Shown here piece after piece: positions 11,101 through 22,520 of a stretch of DNA of 64,000 nt (position 1 is the first letter of the stretch; every line of letters begins with the position of its first letter). Origin of the DNA: Bactericera cockerelli (taxonomy: Eukaryota > Arthropoda > Insecta > Hemiptera > Triozidae); NCBI GenBank assembly GCA_024516035.1, contig CM044962.1:10620482-10684481 (forward strand), read 5' to 3'. Both the position numbers and the translations under genes were made by a program. The notes beneath the pieces were generated by a model, which made no database searches, was not told where the DNA came from, and saw only the letters and a list, made by a program, of their open reading frames with translations.

Positions 11101-11495
11101 AAAAGTACGTAGGTATGTACTGTCGGGTTTTAACGGGCCGCAAGGTCCCAAAACCAACTATGGTGGATAATAATTATGTAATACCTAGCACTAGGGTCTG
11201 TTTAAAATGTACACGGCCCTGACGCGAGGCATTGCCTTACAGGTTTTACGGCCATGTATGCCTCGTGAGTCCTCAGTCCTATTGTGTTTAAGTAAATATT
11301 TACCACAATCATTGCTTTGCTTTATTTACTGAGCAAATATTTATCTTTTGAAGTGGATTCACACAAAGACCTTAATACAGGCAGTTGAACAGAACATACC
11401 AACAGCTGTTCTGTACTGAGATGTGAAAAATATACTAACTTAGGTACCTACATAGTTACATACTTACATAATAATATTTCATTGCACGTGAACCT
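11101..11495. other. Unassigned
   Basis: Single-copy-looking A/T-rich sequence with no domain or repeat recognised. Confidence 0.4.
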
Positions 11496-12397
11496 TATAC
11501 AGGGTGAGCATAAAGTCTCACCCCACCCCCCGTATCTCGAGAATGGCTGAAAATACAAGAAAACGCAAAAACCCGTATTCTTTAATTTTTAAGGGGATTA
11601 ATTTTCAGCCAGAAAAAAATTGCCTACACGGCCCCAGTCAGGCTGGGCATGGTCCAACTTTAAAATCTTAAATAGAATGGTATGTCTTGTGGCATATTGT
11701 TTTAAAGGCCTCATAAATAGAAGTTCATTACAACAAATTTTAGTGAGCTACAACTTACCGTTCTTGAGATACAGGGTCGAACGTCCTGCGTAATATCCAT
11801 ATATTTTGACCTATAACTCGTTAACCGTAAATTATAGAAATATGAAAATTGTTGATAATAACTCCTTATGACAAGCACTTTCGAAAAAATTATAACTCGA
11901 CATACTCTGTTGATATTAGTTTCTGGTCGGTTTCGTCAGCCACCCGGACGAAAAGTCCGAAAAAATTCAACGAAAAAACAAATCCAGTTTTAACTTGTTC
12001 GAAAGTTCTTACGATAAGGAGTTATTATCAACAAATTTCATTTTTCTGGAATTTACGGTCAACGAGTTATAGGTCAAAATATATGGATATTACGCAGGAC
12101 GTCTGACCCTGTATCTCGAGAACGGTAAGTTGTAGCTCACTGAAATTTGTTGTAATGAATTTCTCTCTATGAGACCTTTAAAACAATATGCCACAAGACA
12201 TACCATTCTATTTAAGATTTTAAAGTTGGTCCATGCCCAGCTTGACTGGGCATGGACCAACAAATTTTAGGCAAATTTTTTTTGGCTGAAATCTAATCCC
12301 CCTAAAAATAAGGAATACGGGTTTTTGCGTTTTCTTGTATTTTTAGCCATTCTCGAGATACGGGGGGTGGGGTGAGACTTTATGCTCACCCTGTATA
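11496..12397. mobile_element. 0.9-kb palindromic fold-back element, TA-flanked
   Basis: Both ends read TA CAGGGTGAGCATAAAGTC inward. Two arms of roughly 420 bp mirror each other about a centre near 11.95 kb, with point differences. The CAGGG.. ends and flanking TA fit a non-autonomous Tc1/mariner-type element. The 85-codon frame inside (11849-12106) straddles the palindrome and is not credible as a gene. Confidence 0.8.
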
Positions 12398-13239
12398 ATA
12401 ATAAACAGATATAGTGACAAAACTATTAGACATACCATTTTTTACAGGTAAATCCCTGAAGTAATGCGAAAGCGGTTCCAGAGCACAAAGTACCTCTTAG
12501 AAAATAATATATGTAGGTATGTATAGGTATATAAATAATAATGTGTAGGAATGTCTATAATAAGTCAAGTATTATAATATTATAGTCCGTTAGGTAGCGT
12601 TTGTTTTTTCTGCAAGGAAGGAAATGATTTATTTTCAACTTGATTTGTAAGAAGTACCTACATATAAGTAAATTGAGTAGGTAAATATAATTATATGTAC
12701 AAAGAGTGATTTGCATACTAAAGGACAGTATCAATAAAGCTTGATCAAAAGTAGAGATAACGTCATTAACGTCAATTATTAATGCTTCTCCACACCCTAA
12801 TTACCTAATGAGAATTAAAATTACCTATTAGGATAAAATACGCAGCCAATAAGTGACACAATACTTCCTCGTGAATGGTTCACCACTGGTAGTCAAGTGG
12901 TTAACGCACTAGTCCACCAAACTAAGTATGTACCAGCCTACATTACTAGAGTAAGTACATACCTCATATATTATTATAATAATGTAGTAACAATTGACCT
13001 ACTGATGCAGTTATTAGCCATGATGAAGATTTCCCCAGAAATTTAAGTATGAGGTCACCATCATTTATCATAATCATAACTGTCATAAGACATAAAATGA
13101 CTCTTTATTATTCGTAGGTACCTACAACACAGCAGGCGTGGCTAGTGCTAAGAAGATGAGGAACTGCAGCACCCCCAGACGAAAAAGAAAAAGAGAGGAC
13201 TTTCTCTAGCCCACTAGCTCGTATGAAAATTATCACACA
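12398..13239. other. Mostly unassigned, one SINE-C fragment
   Basis: Bases 12885-12950 (GTAGTCAAGTGGTTAACGCA) are a SINE-C head fragment. The rest is A/T-rich with no assignment. Confidence 0.45.
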
Positions 13240-13395
13240 TTTCTATTATTATTACACTTTATTGGTCAACTACATGATACATTCAACAAAATAGGACATA
13301 AAATAAAAAGAAAACACAATAGAATATGTAGTGACCATCAAGGGGCGAGGTTAAAGCCTGTGGCTTTCTCTTCCACCGAACCCCATAATTAATGC
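13240..13395 (-). repeat. Family H tail
   Basis: Minus strand reads CGGTGGAAGAGAAAGCC, then ACAGGCTTTAACCTCGCCCC, ending in ATAATAATAG. The AAAGCC/GGCTTT stem differs from other H copies by compensatory changes. Confidence 0.65.
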
Positions 13396-13819
13396 ATAAA
13401 TATTATGATTGGTATGGTAACCAAACTCAAAATCTTTACATACTGAATGAAGGACTCTATAAATCTCACTTTAGTTTTTTTGGCAGCACCCCCAAAATAT
13501 TTTCCCATTGGCCGCGCCTAGTACTTACTCAGTAAAAGTTTTAGTTAGTAGTATGAGTATTAAAGATTACTTTGGAAGTAATTTGTATGTGTATTTGGTA
13601 ACTTTTTGTCGTGATTGTAATAGGAACACGTTATGAAATAGATAACTGTCCTAACCATTTACGACAATCGCACAGTACAAAATATGATTAGCTAAATTTA
13701 TTACAATCTTAAAATATAATTATATTATTATTATCAGACCTGGTTGCAGGGTTTTCAGTGAAACCCTTGCAATTGACACTGCGACCTAATTAGATCTATT
13801 GTAACCAGTTGATTCTATT
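13396..13819. other. Unassigned
   Basis: A/T-rich, nothing recognised. Confidence 0.4.
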
Positions 13820-13932
13820 TGGTTTTAACGTTCTGATTTGAGATGGATAGTCAGGACCGGGCTTTTACCCTCCATTCGCTGGGAATCGTACCAGCTACCC
13901 ACATTAACCTCACCCAACCTGGGTAGGGCTTG
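13820..13932 (-). repeat. SINE-D body fragment
   Basis: GCTTTTACCCTCCATTCGCT, GGGAATCGTACCAGCTACCC and ACATTAACCTCACCC: the reverse complement of the SINE-D body. Confidence 0.65.
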
Positions 13933-14404
13933 AAATAACTATGTAATATTATTTAAAACTTATTGGTCGTTAAGTAGGTATAATAAGTAACATATAAACT
14001 CAGTTTCGTGTTAATATAGGCCGGTTGGCTGGCGCTACTTGACGAGCGCTCGCCTCCCGGCGAGGTTGATAATGTAAGTATCTAGGAGGGGTTCTTGGAA
14101 GTTTAAAGAGATAAAAATTCATTCTGGTAATTTTGGCATGACTACGTGAAATGGTACCTAACCTTTTTTAACTTTCAACTCGTTTGTTAAATTTTGAGCC
14201 AGTTTGAGGTCGAAGTGGTTGGTTAGGCGTTGATCTGGTGGCCCCAGAATTAATCACAATCGTCTATCAAACTGGCCTTAATTATTTTTCGGGATTTGAG
14301 TCACAAATCCCGGCCTTTTTTAAGGCTTTGAGGCAGGATTTCCAAATAGCTTGAGCTCTTCCACCCAACTTACGAGTCCGCCAAATTTATTAAACAAGCT
14401 TCTG
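13933..14404. other. Unassigned
   Basis: Nothing recognised; no open frame of note. Confidence 0.4.
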
Positions 14405-14505
14405 AGGTTGGTTCTTAAGAGCTTCGTTCTTAAGAGCTTCGTTTTGTTGTGTTGGTTCTTAAGAGCTTCGTTTTGTTGGTTCTTCAGAGCTTCGTTTTGT
14501 GAGAG
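14405..14505. repeat. Short tandem repeat, about 4 units
   Basis: Units of GGTTCTTAAGAGCTTCGTT with variable TTGTT spacers. Confidence 0.75.
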
Positions 14506-14571
14506 GAGCTAATATGGCTGGTTCAATATTCTCCTCTCGCTACTACTCGTGGTTTAAAATACCGGTGGCCT

Positions 14572-14752
14572 GTCCCGTTAGCTCAGTGGCCAAGGCGTCC
14601 GTCTGGTAAACCAGAGGTCGCTGGTTCGAAACCTAGCTGGGGCATGAGCAGTTATCTACCCATTTGGGATTTGACTACATAATAATACGTCTTTGGCTTA
14701 CTGCTGGAATGATGAGACTCATTAGTGCTAATCGAGCAGTATTTTTTTTTTT
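14572..14752 (+). repeat. SINE-A
   Basis: GTCCCGTTAGCTCAGTGG, loop region CTGGTAAACC, B-box GGTTCGAAACC and body CCATTTGGGATTTGACTAC. It ends in a T-run instead of the usual (ATT)n. Confidence 0.75.
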
Positions 14753-15188
14753 TTTAAACATTTTATTTATTTACTAACAATATTGGATTTTTACAAAGGT
14801 TCTTTTCCTAAGCTAATGATAAAAGCTTCTAATGTTATTATTATTTTTAGGCGTATATGCGTTATTATTATTTTTATGAAAGGAAGAAAATAATTTTCAC
14901 CAAGCACGCATCTCTCTTCGAGCTATACTGACCTGAGCACATTGTAAAACCTACGAGTTTTTGTATATAAAACATGATTTACATTGTACAACATTTTGTC
15001 TGAGGCTGCGCTAATTGGGTAGGTAGTGGACTAGGCACTCCTGTAACAGATTCTGCCAGGCATATTCTTGGCATGGGTTTTGCAAACATCCGCCCGGCAG
15101 AGATAGCAGTAGTAGGAAACACAGACGTGATCAGGATATGAGTTTGTGACGTCACCATTTTGATGTCACTACTCGTTGCCTAGGCAAC
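14753..15188. other. Unassigned
   Basis: A/T-rich followed by a more G/C-balanced stretch; no gene or repeat recognised. Confidence 0.4.
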
Positions 15189-15537
15189 CAGACTGTGTGT
15201 CATATGATCAGAGACTGTATGTCAAATGATCAGAGACTGTGTGTGAAATGATAAGAGACTGTGTGTCAAATGATCAGAGACTGTGTGTCAAATGATCGGA
15301 GACTGTGTGTCGAATGATCAGAGACTGTGTGTGAAATGATAAGAGACTGTGTGTCAAATGATCAGAGACTGTATGTCAAATGATCAGAGACTGTGTGTGA
15401 AATGATAAGAGACTGTGTGTCAAATGATCAGAGACTGTGTGTCAAATGATCAGAGACTGTGTGTCAAATGATCAGAGACTGTGTGTCAAATGATCGGAGA
15501 CTGTGTGTCGAATGATAAGAGACTGTCTGTCAAATGA
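15189..15537. repeat. 22-bp minisatellite, about 16 copies
   Basis: The unit GAGACTGTGTGTCAAATGAT plus CA is repeated with GATAA and GATCG variants. One further partial unit (ATGATCAGAGACTATTGG) follows at about 15851 after the family H insertion. Confidence 0.9.
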
Positions 15538-15852
15538 TTTTTTTTAGCTTCTTTTTCTATGATTGAAATATCTAGATAGGGAACACCAAGGGTTGGGTGG
15601 AGGAGATTGATATAGGCAATAACCCCACCCTTTAGTTAGGAAGTTTAGTTGGGTGGAAGAGCTCACTCCAGTGAGAATCCTGCCATAAAAAAAGAAAGCC
15701 TAAAAAAAAAAAAAAAAAAAATATATTTTTCTACCCTTTTTCCTTTTTATTGTAAATATTGTTTCCATTTTTTAATTGTTATAATAATTATTTGTACTGT
15801 AAATAATATGTCTTTTTATATCTAATAAAGTATTTAATAATAATAATAAAAA
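15538..15852 (+). mobile_element. Family H element inserted in the minisatellite
   Basis: Carries TTGGGTGGAGGAGATTG, GGCAATAACCCCACCCTTT, an A/T-rich tail, AATAAAGTATTTAATAATAA and A. It splits the 22-bp array; AAATGAT flanks both sides and is the likely target-site duplication, although the array itself contains that string. Confidence 0.65.
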
Positions 15853-16516
15853 TGATCAGAGACTATTGGTTCGTGACTCTAGTTCCTTATGTCTCATATT
15901 AATCTGAGAATCTAACAAATCGTAATTCATAAGATTTGTTTGATCGGCTACTGACTGTTTTCATTGTTAAGGAATCATCTAGTAATTTCATGAACTCATA
16001 GCGAGTTGTAATCTTTCTAATCGATGGGTCACGGAATATGAAACAATCATTGTTGATTCAGAAAGCACAAATTAAGTGATTCCGATTTATGGAGTGAATA
16101 CTGATTGGAAAAACAATGGATTTTTTTCGTTTGGAAACAATAAAATGGGAGTTGGTTTAGTTTACAAGATTTAAGCGGATAGAGTCGATAAACAGAATAT
16201 TGTATACTTATATTTGGAGACTGGCATCTCCACGGCCCTAGTCCACCTGGGTTGATGGTGTAAAAGCATACTGAAAGCATAAAGTCTGTATTTTTCACTT
16301 TTGCACTAGCTTTGCTTATTAGCCACCTTGAGCAAAGTCATCAAAGTGACATAAACATCAGACTTTCATTAACTGGTTCTGGGGCCCTTGTTAATTATTA
16401 GCCTCCTTGTAAAAACTTGATGAAAATATCAACTACTCAATGATAATGATGATGATTAGAAAATATGTCAAAAAAAAAAAAAAAAGAAGAAATCGTAGCT
16501 TCGTAGCCAAAAGTTC
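15853..16516. other. Unassigned, with a small dispersed repeat
   Basis: TTATTAGCCTCCTTGTAAA at about 16395 recurs at about 41617, so at least this 40-bp piece is dispersed. The rest is unassigned. Confidence 0.4.
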
Positions 16517-16850
16517 TCTTCTTTTACTCTGTCTAATCCCGCTTAAGCAGGGTCGACGTTGTTCAACCTCATGGTTGAGTTTGGTTGGTTTTGGCACATT
16601 TTTACGGCTGGATGCTCTTCCTAATGCCAACGATTCTATTAGATTTAACGTCCTGGATCAGGACGGGGGTTTTACCCTCCATTCGCTGGGAATCGTACCA
16701 GCTACCCACATGAACCTCACCCAGCCTGGTATGGCCTAAAATGCCAGCCTCACATGTACGGAGGGAATAGAATTTTCTGTGAAAAATCTGATTCGACCGG
16801 GGATCGAACTCACGATCTCTGGACAGTAGCCGAAAGTTCCAACAGTTTTC
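16517..16850 (-). repeat. SINE-D
   Basis: CTTTTACTCTGTCTAATCCC, ACCCTCCATTCGCTGGGAAT and GGGGATCGAACTCACGATCT: full order of SINE-D in reverse complement, with a slightly degraded head. Confidence 0.8.
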
Positions 16851-17216
16851 ATTACCAAACGACATTATATGAAAGCGTACTTATCTAATTTACTGGTTAG
16901 AGACAATGGTGGCAATCAAATGGGGTCTAATGAGGTCATGAGACACATTGATTTAATAGTCCATTATTGAAATTTTGACAATGTCAGGACAAGATCAATG
17001 AACTCTTCTGATAGTTCTGATTTTTTTTATTCATTTTTACGATCACATTATTAAGTAACGTCCAGCGAGGTTAAGTTCTGAAATAATTAACGCTGCAGTG
17101 GTCAGTGGTGGACACTGTTACTATAGTATTTGATTTCATGTATCTGATCGACTGTTACCATGGGAATAACAACACTACTGTAGCAGTCATCGGTTTATCG
17201 ACGTTCATTAATTCGG
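16851..17216. other. Unassigned
   Basis: Contains AAGTAACGTCCAGCGAGG at 17053, a tiny SINE-E remnant. Nothing else. Confidence 0.4.
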
Positions 17217-17500
17217 CCTAAGATTTTAGGGCCGAACTATGAAACAGGATTAGATTTAATCTTAGTGGACACTATCCCTTAACTTTCACCTTGACAACCA
17301 CTGTAGAGGTCATAATATACATAAGCTGGGCTTTGTAGCTGTATATTACCTCTGTGGTGCCAGCCTTTTCGTGACGGAACATCTTGTTTGAAAATACCTA
17401 TCGGTCAGCTGATAAAATGTAAGGGTCGGCTTGGATTGATAAACGTGATGTTTGATAACACGACCCTACTATCCCTTAACAGTTAACACGCCCTCTATTG
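17217..17500. mobile_element. MITE-P, degenerate
   Basis: GGGCCGAACTATGAAACAGG and TAACACGCCCTCTATTGG recur in the copy at 8452-8680. Only partial similarity remains. Confidence 0.45.
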
Positions 17501-17508
17501 GAAATTTC

Positions 17509-17602
17509 ACCGACCTCCGTAGCTTGAACCATAAAGCGCGGACTTGTAATGTAACCTGGAGGTCGTTGGTTCAAGTCCTGGTTTCAGCGTAGATTTAGTA
17601 AA
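17509..17602 (+). repeat. SINE-B, 5' part (split)
   Basis: CCGACCTCCGTAGCTTGAAC through GGTTCAAGTCCTGGTTTCAG. It is interrupted at ATTTAGTAAA by the element at 17603-18877 and resumes at 18878. Confidence 0.85.
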
Positions 17603-18877
17603 CATACGCGGATATAGCCCTCTTGTACTGGGGGGGGGCACAATATACCTAACTAGCGGGTTACACCCGCCCCATCGCAAGCCACACACACATACAAACG
17701 CACACACCCCCCACACACACGCACACACACACAACACACACAAATGTCAATATTTTTCGTGTCATCCATCCATTTCTTGTCCTTACTGGAGCTCAAGAAT
17801 GGCTCATCAGAATTTCGCGATCAATATGTCAAATAAAGACTCCAACCCTTGCAAAAACATTCTCGCTTTGAGTTAATAAGTCGTCACGACATATTTCTAG
17901 AAAAAATGTCATTCAGGTCAAAAAACGTGAATACTTTTTGTTTACCCATCCATTTTATGTCCTTACTCAACGTAGCTCAAGAACGACTCATCAGAATTTT
18001 GTGATTGATATCTCAAATGAAAACTTGAACCCTTGATTAAAACTTTCTCTTTTTGAGTTGATACGCCGCCGCCGTGGCGCTGTCACGACAAATTTTGAGA
18101 AAAAATATGTCATTTCGGTCGAAAAATCTGATTTTTTGTGTCACCCATCCATTTTTTGTCCGTACCCCGTGTAGCTAAACCCTAGATATATATTCCCTGA
18201 TCTATAGACCTATAGGTAAAATTTCAGGTTTCTCGGACAATCTGTGTAGATTTAACAACTTTATTATTTAGTTATTTCTTATTGGCATTAGAATTTGGAA
18301 TTATTTTGGGGCCCGTGCCCCCCTGACTCATTGAGATCTCTTTTTTATTAAGGGATTAGTCTTAGCATTGGGAATTATTTTGGGGCCCGTGCCCCCCTAA
18401 CTCATTGTGATCTTTTTTTTTAACGGGATTAGTCTTAGAATTGGGAATTATTTTGGGGCCCGTGCCCCCCTAACTCATTGAGTTCTTTTTTTACGGGATT
18501 AGTCTTAGAATTGGGAATTATTTTGGGGCCCATGCCCCCCTAACTCATTGAGATTTTTTTTTTACGGGATTAGTCTTAGAATTGGGAATTATTTTGGGGC
18601 CCGTGCCCCCCTAACTCATTGAGATCTTTTTTTTACGGGATTATTCTTAGAATTGGGAATTATTTTGGGGCCCGTGCCCCCCTAACTCATTCAGATCTTT
18701 TTTTTTACGGGATAAGTTTTAGAATTGGGAATTATTTTGGGGCTCGTGCCCCCCTAACTCATTGAGATCTTTTTTTTTTACGGGATTAGGTATAATGAAA
18801 TTTGAGAAACACCGCTTATCGAAAAAATCTGGGGAGGCACGTGCCCCCCGTGCCCCCCCCCCCTATATCCGCGCATG
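17603..18877. mobile_element. hAT-like non-autonomous element, 1275 bp
   Basis: Left end CATACGCGGATATAG and right end CTATATCCGCGCATG are inverted repeats matching at 14 of 15 positions. The 8-bp duplication TTAGTAAA lies on both sides (17595-17602 and 18878-18885). An 8-bp duplication and ends of the CGGAT..GGGGGG kind fit the hAT superfamily. Inside are G- and C-runs, a CA-rich stretch, about three repeats of a ~185-bp block (17755-18180) and a ~72-bp minisatellite. No transposase is present. Confidence 0.8.
18290..18790. repeat. 72-bp minisatellite, 7 copies
   Basis: Each unit contains ATTATTTTGGGGCCCGTGCC and CTAACTCATTGAGAT; spacing is 70-74 bp, varying with the T-run. The array lies wholly inside the hAT-like element. 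Confidence 0.9.
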
Positions 18878-18925
18878 TTAGTAAAGCGAGATTGAGTAGT
18901 TGTGATATCACAAAAGTGATGAAAC
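18878..18925 (+). repeat. SINE-B, 3' part (split)
   Basis: TTAGTAAAGCGAGATTGAGT and TGATATCACAAAAGTGAT continue the SINE-B interrupted at 17602. Confidence 0.85.
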
Positions 18926-19394
18926 ATGATAACTATTTTTTTTAATACAACCCTTAGTGAATTACTACCTATAGTCGAAAAATTACCTATGGCTGTTCTC
19001 GGCACAACCAAGTCTAGGTGAGGTGAATATGGGAAGCTGGTCTTTGTTTATATGGCACGTGCAATTCTTTGTCTAAATTAGTACAAACGAAATCCGGACG
19101 CAAAGCATAACTGTGAAGATTTCTGAAGTCTTCAACACAAAGAATGCTGGAAATATTACAGCGCTTGAAATCTCCATAATAGAAGAAGATTGACAGGCCT
19201 GAATTTACGAACGTGTCGGGGGAAAGGGGTCGATTTCTTGGCTGACACTTTCCTACTACATTGCTTGAAATGAGCAGTTTGATCAGCTATAGTTGCCTAA
19301 GTGACTGAATCTGCATCAATTTATTTGACGCCTCGTTGTCTAGGCAACTAAATTGCGTCCAAACCCAGGGCTGCATCAGTTTATTTAACTCTTC
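18926..19394. other. Unassigned, with a small SINE body remnant
   Basis: GTGAGGTGAATATGGGAAGC at about 19018 is a SINE-D/E body trace. The rest shows no feature. Confidence 0.4.
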
Positions 19395-19485
19395 GTTGTG
19401 TAGGTAACTTCGTTGCTGGAAAGACAACTTCGTTGCCTGAAAGACAACTGCGTTGCTGGAAAGACAACTGCGTTGCTGGAAAGTC
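19395..19485. repeat. 20-bp tandem repeat, 4 copies
   Basis: CGTTGCTGGAAAGACAACT repeated, with GCCTGAAAG and CTGCG variants. Confidence 0.8.
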
Positions 19486-19861
19486 TGATTTAGAGGAAGA
19501 CAGTTTTCCTTTATCTTTATTTTATTCTTATTTTAAAATTGTGTCCCTAACTTTCCCCTCAGATTCAGGCCTGATACCGCGGGTCTTACCTATGGATTCC
19601 GTGATATAAGCGCAGAATATTACTTCCTAAAATAGACGCACAATTTTATGATTCGAATGATAGGCTCCCTTGCAGTAGAGTGCATCCGCTCGGCTGCATA
19701 AAGAATATGATTTTAGAGAATAATAAAATGTAGAGTGCGTTTTATGATGAGTAAGATGTCTTTAATCTTTGTAAAGGCGCATCGGATGCCTTCCCACCGG
19801 TGTCTATTGAACTTCAACAATTTCGCTTGAAGTGTTGATGTGTTTAGAATTTAAGTAGGGA
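19486..19861. other. Unassigned
   Basis: No repeat or gene recognised. Confidence 0.4.
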
Positions 19862-20010
19862 TACCGACCTCAGTAGCTTGATCGATAAGGCGGAGGACTA
19901 GTAACCTGGAGGTCGGTGGTTCAAGTCCCGGTTTCAGCAAAGATTTAGTAAAGCGAGTTTGAGTAGGTATAGATATGACATCGCGAAAGTGATTAACACA
20001 TGTATGATAA
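19862..20010 (+). repeat. SINE-B, full-length
   Basis: ACCGACCTCAGTAGCTTGAT, GGTTCAAGTCCCGGTTTCAG and GATTTAGTAAAGCGAGTTTG, ending GTGATTAACACATGTATGAT. Confidence 0.8.
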
Positions 20011-20056
20011 CTTAAAAAAAAACTTAATTTAGGTAGGGATGATGAATTTAGTGATC

Positions 20057-20150
20057 AAGGCTGTCTGGTTATCTGGAGGTCGCGGGTTCGAAACATAGCC
20101 GGGAAATGCCGCACATGCATGACAAGTCAGCGTCCCATTAGGGATACAGA
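20057..20150 (+). repeat. SINE-A partial
   Basis: GGAGGTCGCGGGTTCGAAAC, then CCGGGAAATG and TCCCATTAGGGAT: the 3' half of a SINE-A head plus body start. Confidence 0.6.
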
Positions 20151-20555
20151 AAAATAACACTTGAATTATCGATCCATTATCATAAATTAATATCATGATA
20201 AATTGATACATAGATCATAGCTGTATTCAAACATCAAAATTTAAGTTTAAACATAAAATTTATTTACATCAATAAATCAAGCATCATTTAAAACATAAAC
20301 ATTTACATTGAGAAATCAGAATTATTTTCATATGAGATCATTTTCAAATTAACAAAACAAAAAATTGTTTAATCATAAAAAATAAAACAAGATATAAATG
20401 TCGCAATGGATCAAAACACTCTTGTTGAGTCAATAATCACCGAATAGATAAGCCAATAATGTCATTTACTTATAAAATTCTCATTATGAACGAGCATAGG
20501 ATCTATTTATTATTGTTGGGTTTAGTATTATTATTAGATATTATGGTTGTGTGGT
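20151..20555. other. A/T-rich, unassigned
   Basis: Contains the left copy of the 16-bp target duplication (20540-20555) of the following SINE-D. Confidence 0.5.
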
Positions 20556-20910
20556 GCTAGGCTCTGTGGCGTAACGGTTGTGACTACTGCCCGTAGTCCA
20601 GAGATCCTGAGTTCGATTCCCGGGCGGAGCAGATTTTTCATACAGAAAATTCTGTTCCCTCCGTACATGTGAGGCTGGCATTTCCGGCCCTACCCAGGCT
20701 GGGTGAGATTAATGTGGGTAGCTGGTACGATTCCCAGCGAATTGAGGGTAAAACTTCCGTCCTAATCCTAATAAACGTTCAATCAAATAGAATCGTTTTG
20801 CGTTAGAAAGGGCATCCAGCCGTAAAAAATGTGCCAAAACCATCCAACCACAATCATGAGGTTGAACAACGTCGACCCTGGTCAAGCGGGATAAGACAGA
20901 GTAAAAGAAG
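20556..20910 (+). repeat. SINE-D, complete with 16-bp TSD
   Basis: Flanked by ATTATGGTTGTGTGGT at 20540-20555 and 20911-20926. The head GCTCTGTGGCGTAACGGTTG has loop CTGCCCG within GACTA..TAGTC, so it resembles tRNA-Gly(GCC), and B-box GAGTTCGATTCCC. The central body (CCCAGGCTGGGTGAG, GAGGGTAAAAC) is shared with SINE-E. The 3' part is GTTGAACAACGTCGACCC and AAGCGGGATAAGACAGAGTA. Confidence 0.9.
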
Positions 20911-22150
20911 ATTATGGTTGTGTGGTCCATAATTCAGAATCCTGACATTTCAGCGTTAAAAAACAAAAAAATCAATCTAAGTATATATTATGTAGCGTTG
21001 TAGCACTTAACTTATCACTCAATTTAATACGAAACCATAATAATATAGCATCAGACCACTCAATTAAAATGAATCCATTAAGTTCAACTCGCACCCTCAG
21101 AATTATATGGTGATATGTCAAAAACACCAACTTTTGGGAAATCGCAAAAGAAAGTTTGACTTATCGCTGTATTAATACAATAAAAGCTACTGTTTTGATT
21201 TATATGTTCTTAAGTTGAGCATGTTCTTTTCTATAGTTCTATGTAAAAAAAAATGTATTTTTCTTCAAAAGAACTTACCTTTGTAACCGTTCGAAAAAAA
21301 GGCATTTTGACTTAAAACTTCATTCTATGATTTTGCCTTTTTTCGAGAAAAAATCAATTTTTAATAAGGTGATATCGTATTATATTACCTTTTCTTCCAT
21401 GAGAAGTGAAAAAAAGTGGGTATTATCTCGAAAAAAATTCGAGATAGCACCATCTATTTACAATTTTGAAATGATAGTACCTTGATAATTTAGTTTTATA
21501 ACACTATATTACCATATGAATCGAAGAATAAAAGACCATTTGAAACTGGAGGTACATTAAAATCTATGCTTTTGGTATTAAGTCAGAAAAAAAAGAAAAC
21601 TCATTCAGTTTAAAAAAGTGAAATGTAAAATACCCAATTGTTTTATTGCTAAGCAGTAAAAGGTAGAAAACAAGACAATGTGAGTATAAACTTTATTGTT
21701 TCTTGAGACTTAATCTCAAAGTTTCTAAAAAGAAATAACTAAAAACAAATAATTATGAATTTCAAAAAATTGCTTGAGAGCAATAAATTCGGGACAGTAA
21801 CTTTCTCAAAGTTTTTGATTTTTATAATTTTTATTTTACATTGGATTTTCAAGTGTGAAGTATCCCAAGAAAGGAAATTTTGTTGGTTTTAAGACGGTGT
21901 ATATTTTTTTTCGTTGTGAGCATGTTTTTTAATATAATAAGTCAAATAACAAAAAAGAGGTCTAAAGAGCATGAAAACACTGCAAATGATATCGGTGTTT
22001 TTTGTGTTATTTCTTCGAAGTCTTCATGGAAATTTGGCTGTTACTTACCTCTTAGTATCTGGTATTACCCCCTTCGAGCTTGTATGACAGCCTGCAATCG
22101 ATTTCTCATGGACTTGATTAGGTTGGCAGCCGTTTCTTGATCGATAGTCT

Positions 22151-22363
22151 GTCCCGGTAGCTCAGTGGTAAAGGCGGCACTCTGTGAATCCACAGGTTCC
22201 AGAGGCCGTGGGTTCGAAACCCAGCCGGGACATGACAAGTTATCCTCCCATTTGGGATTTTTACCACATAATAATATGTCTTGGGCTTACTGCTGGAATA
22301 ATGGGACTTTAATAGTCCTAATCGGCAGTATAAATAAAACGATATAAAAAGACGATATAAAGA
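22151..22363 (+). mobile_element. SINE-A inserted in the Tc1 transposase
   Basis: Complete SINE-A (GTCCCGGTAGCTCAGTGG through GGGATTTTTACCACATAATA) flanked by the 9-bp direct repeat CGATAGTCT at 22142-22150 and 22364-22372. Confidence 0.9.
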
Positions 22364-22520
22364 CGATAGTCTCCCACTCCTCATAAAGCGCCTGTTTCAG
22401 GTCCCTGTGGTTCATTGGGGGCGGGTTTCGAGCATGGACACGTCTTTTAAGCTCGTCCCAGAGGTGTTCAATAAGATTAAGATCAGGACTGTTGGCTGGC
22501 CAGTTGAGGGTTCGAATACC

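Noticed and set aside
20561..20632. tRNA-Gly gene
   Set aside because: The acceptor and anticodon arms look good but the D-arm and T-arm are imperfect, and the sequence is the head of a SINE with a 16-bp target duplication around the whole unit.
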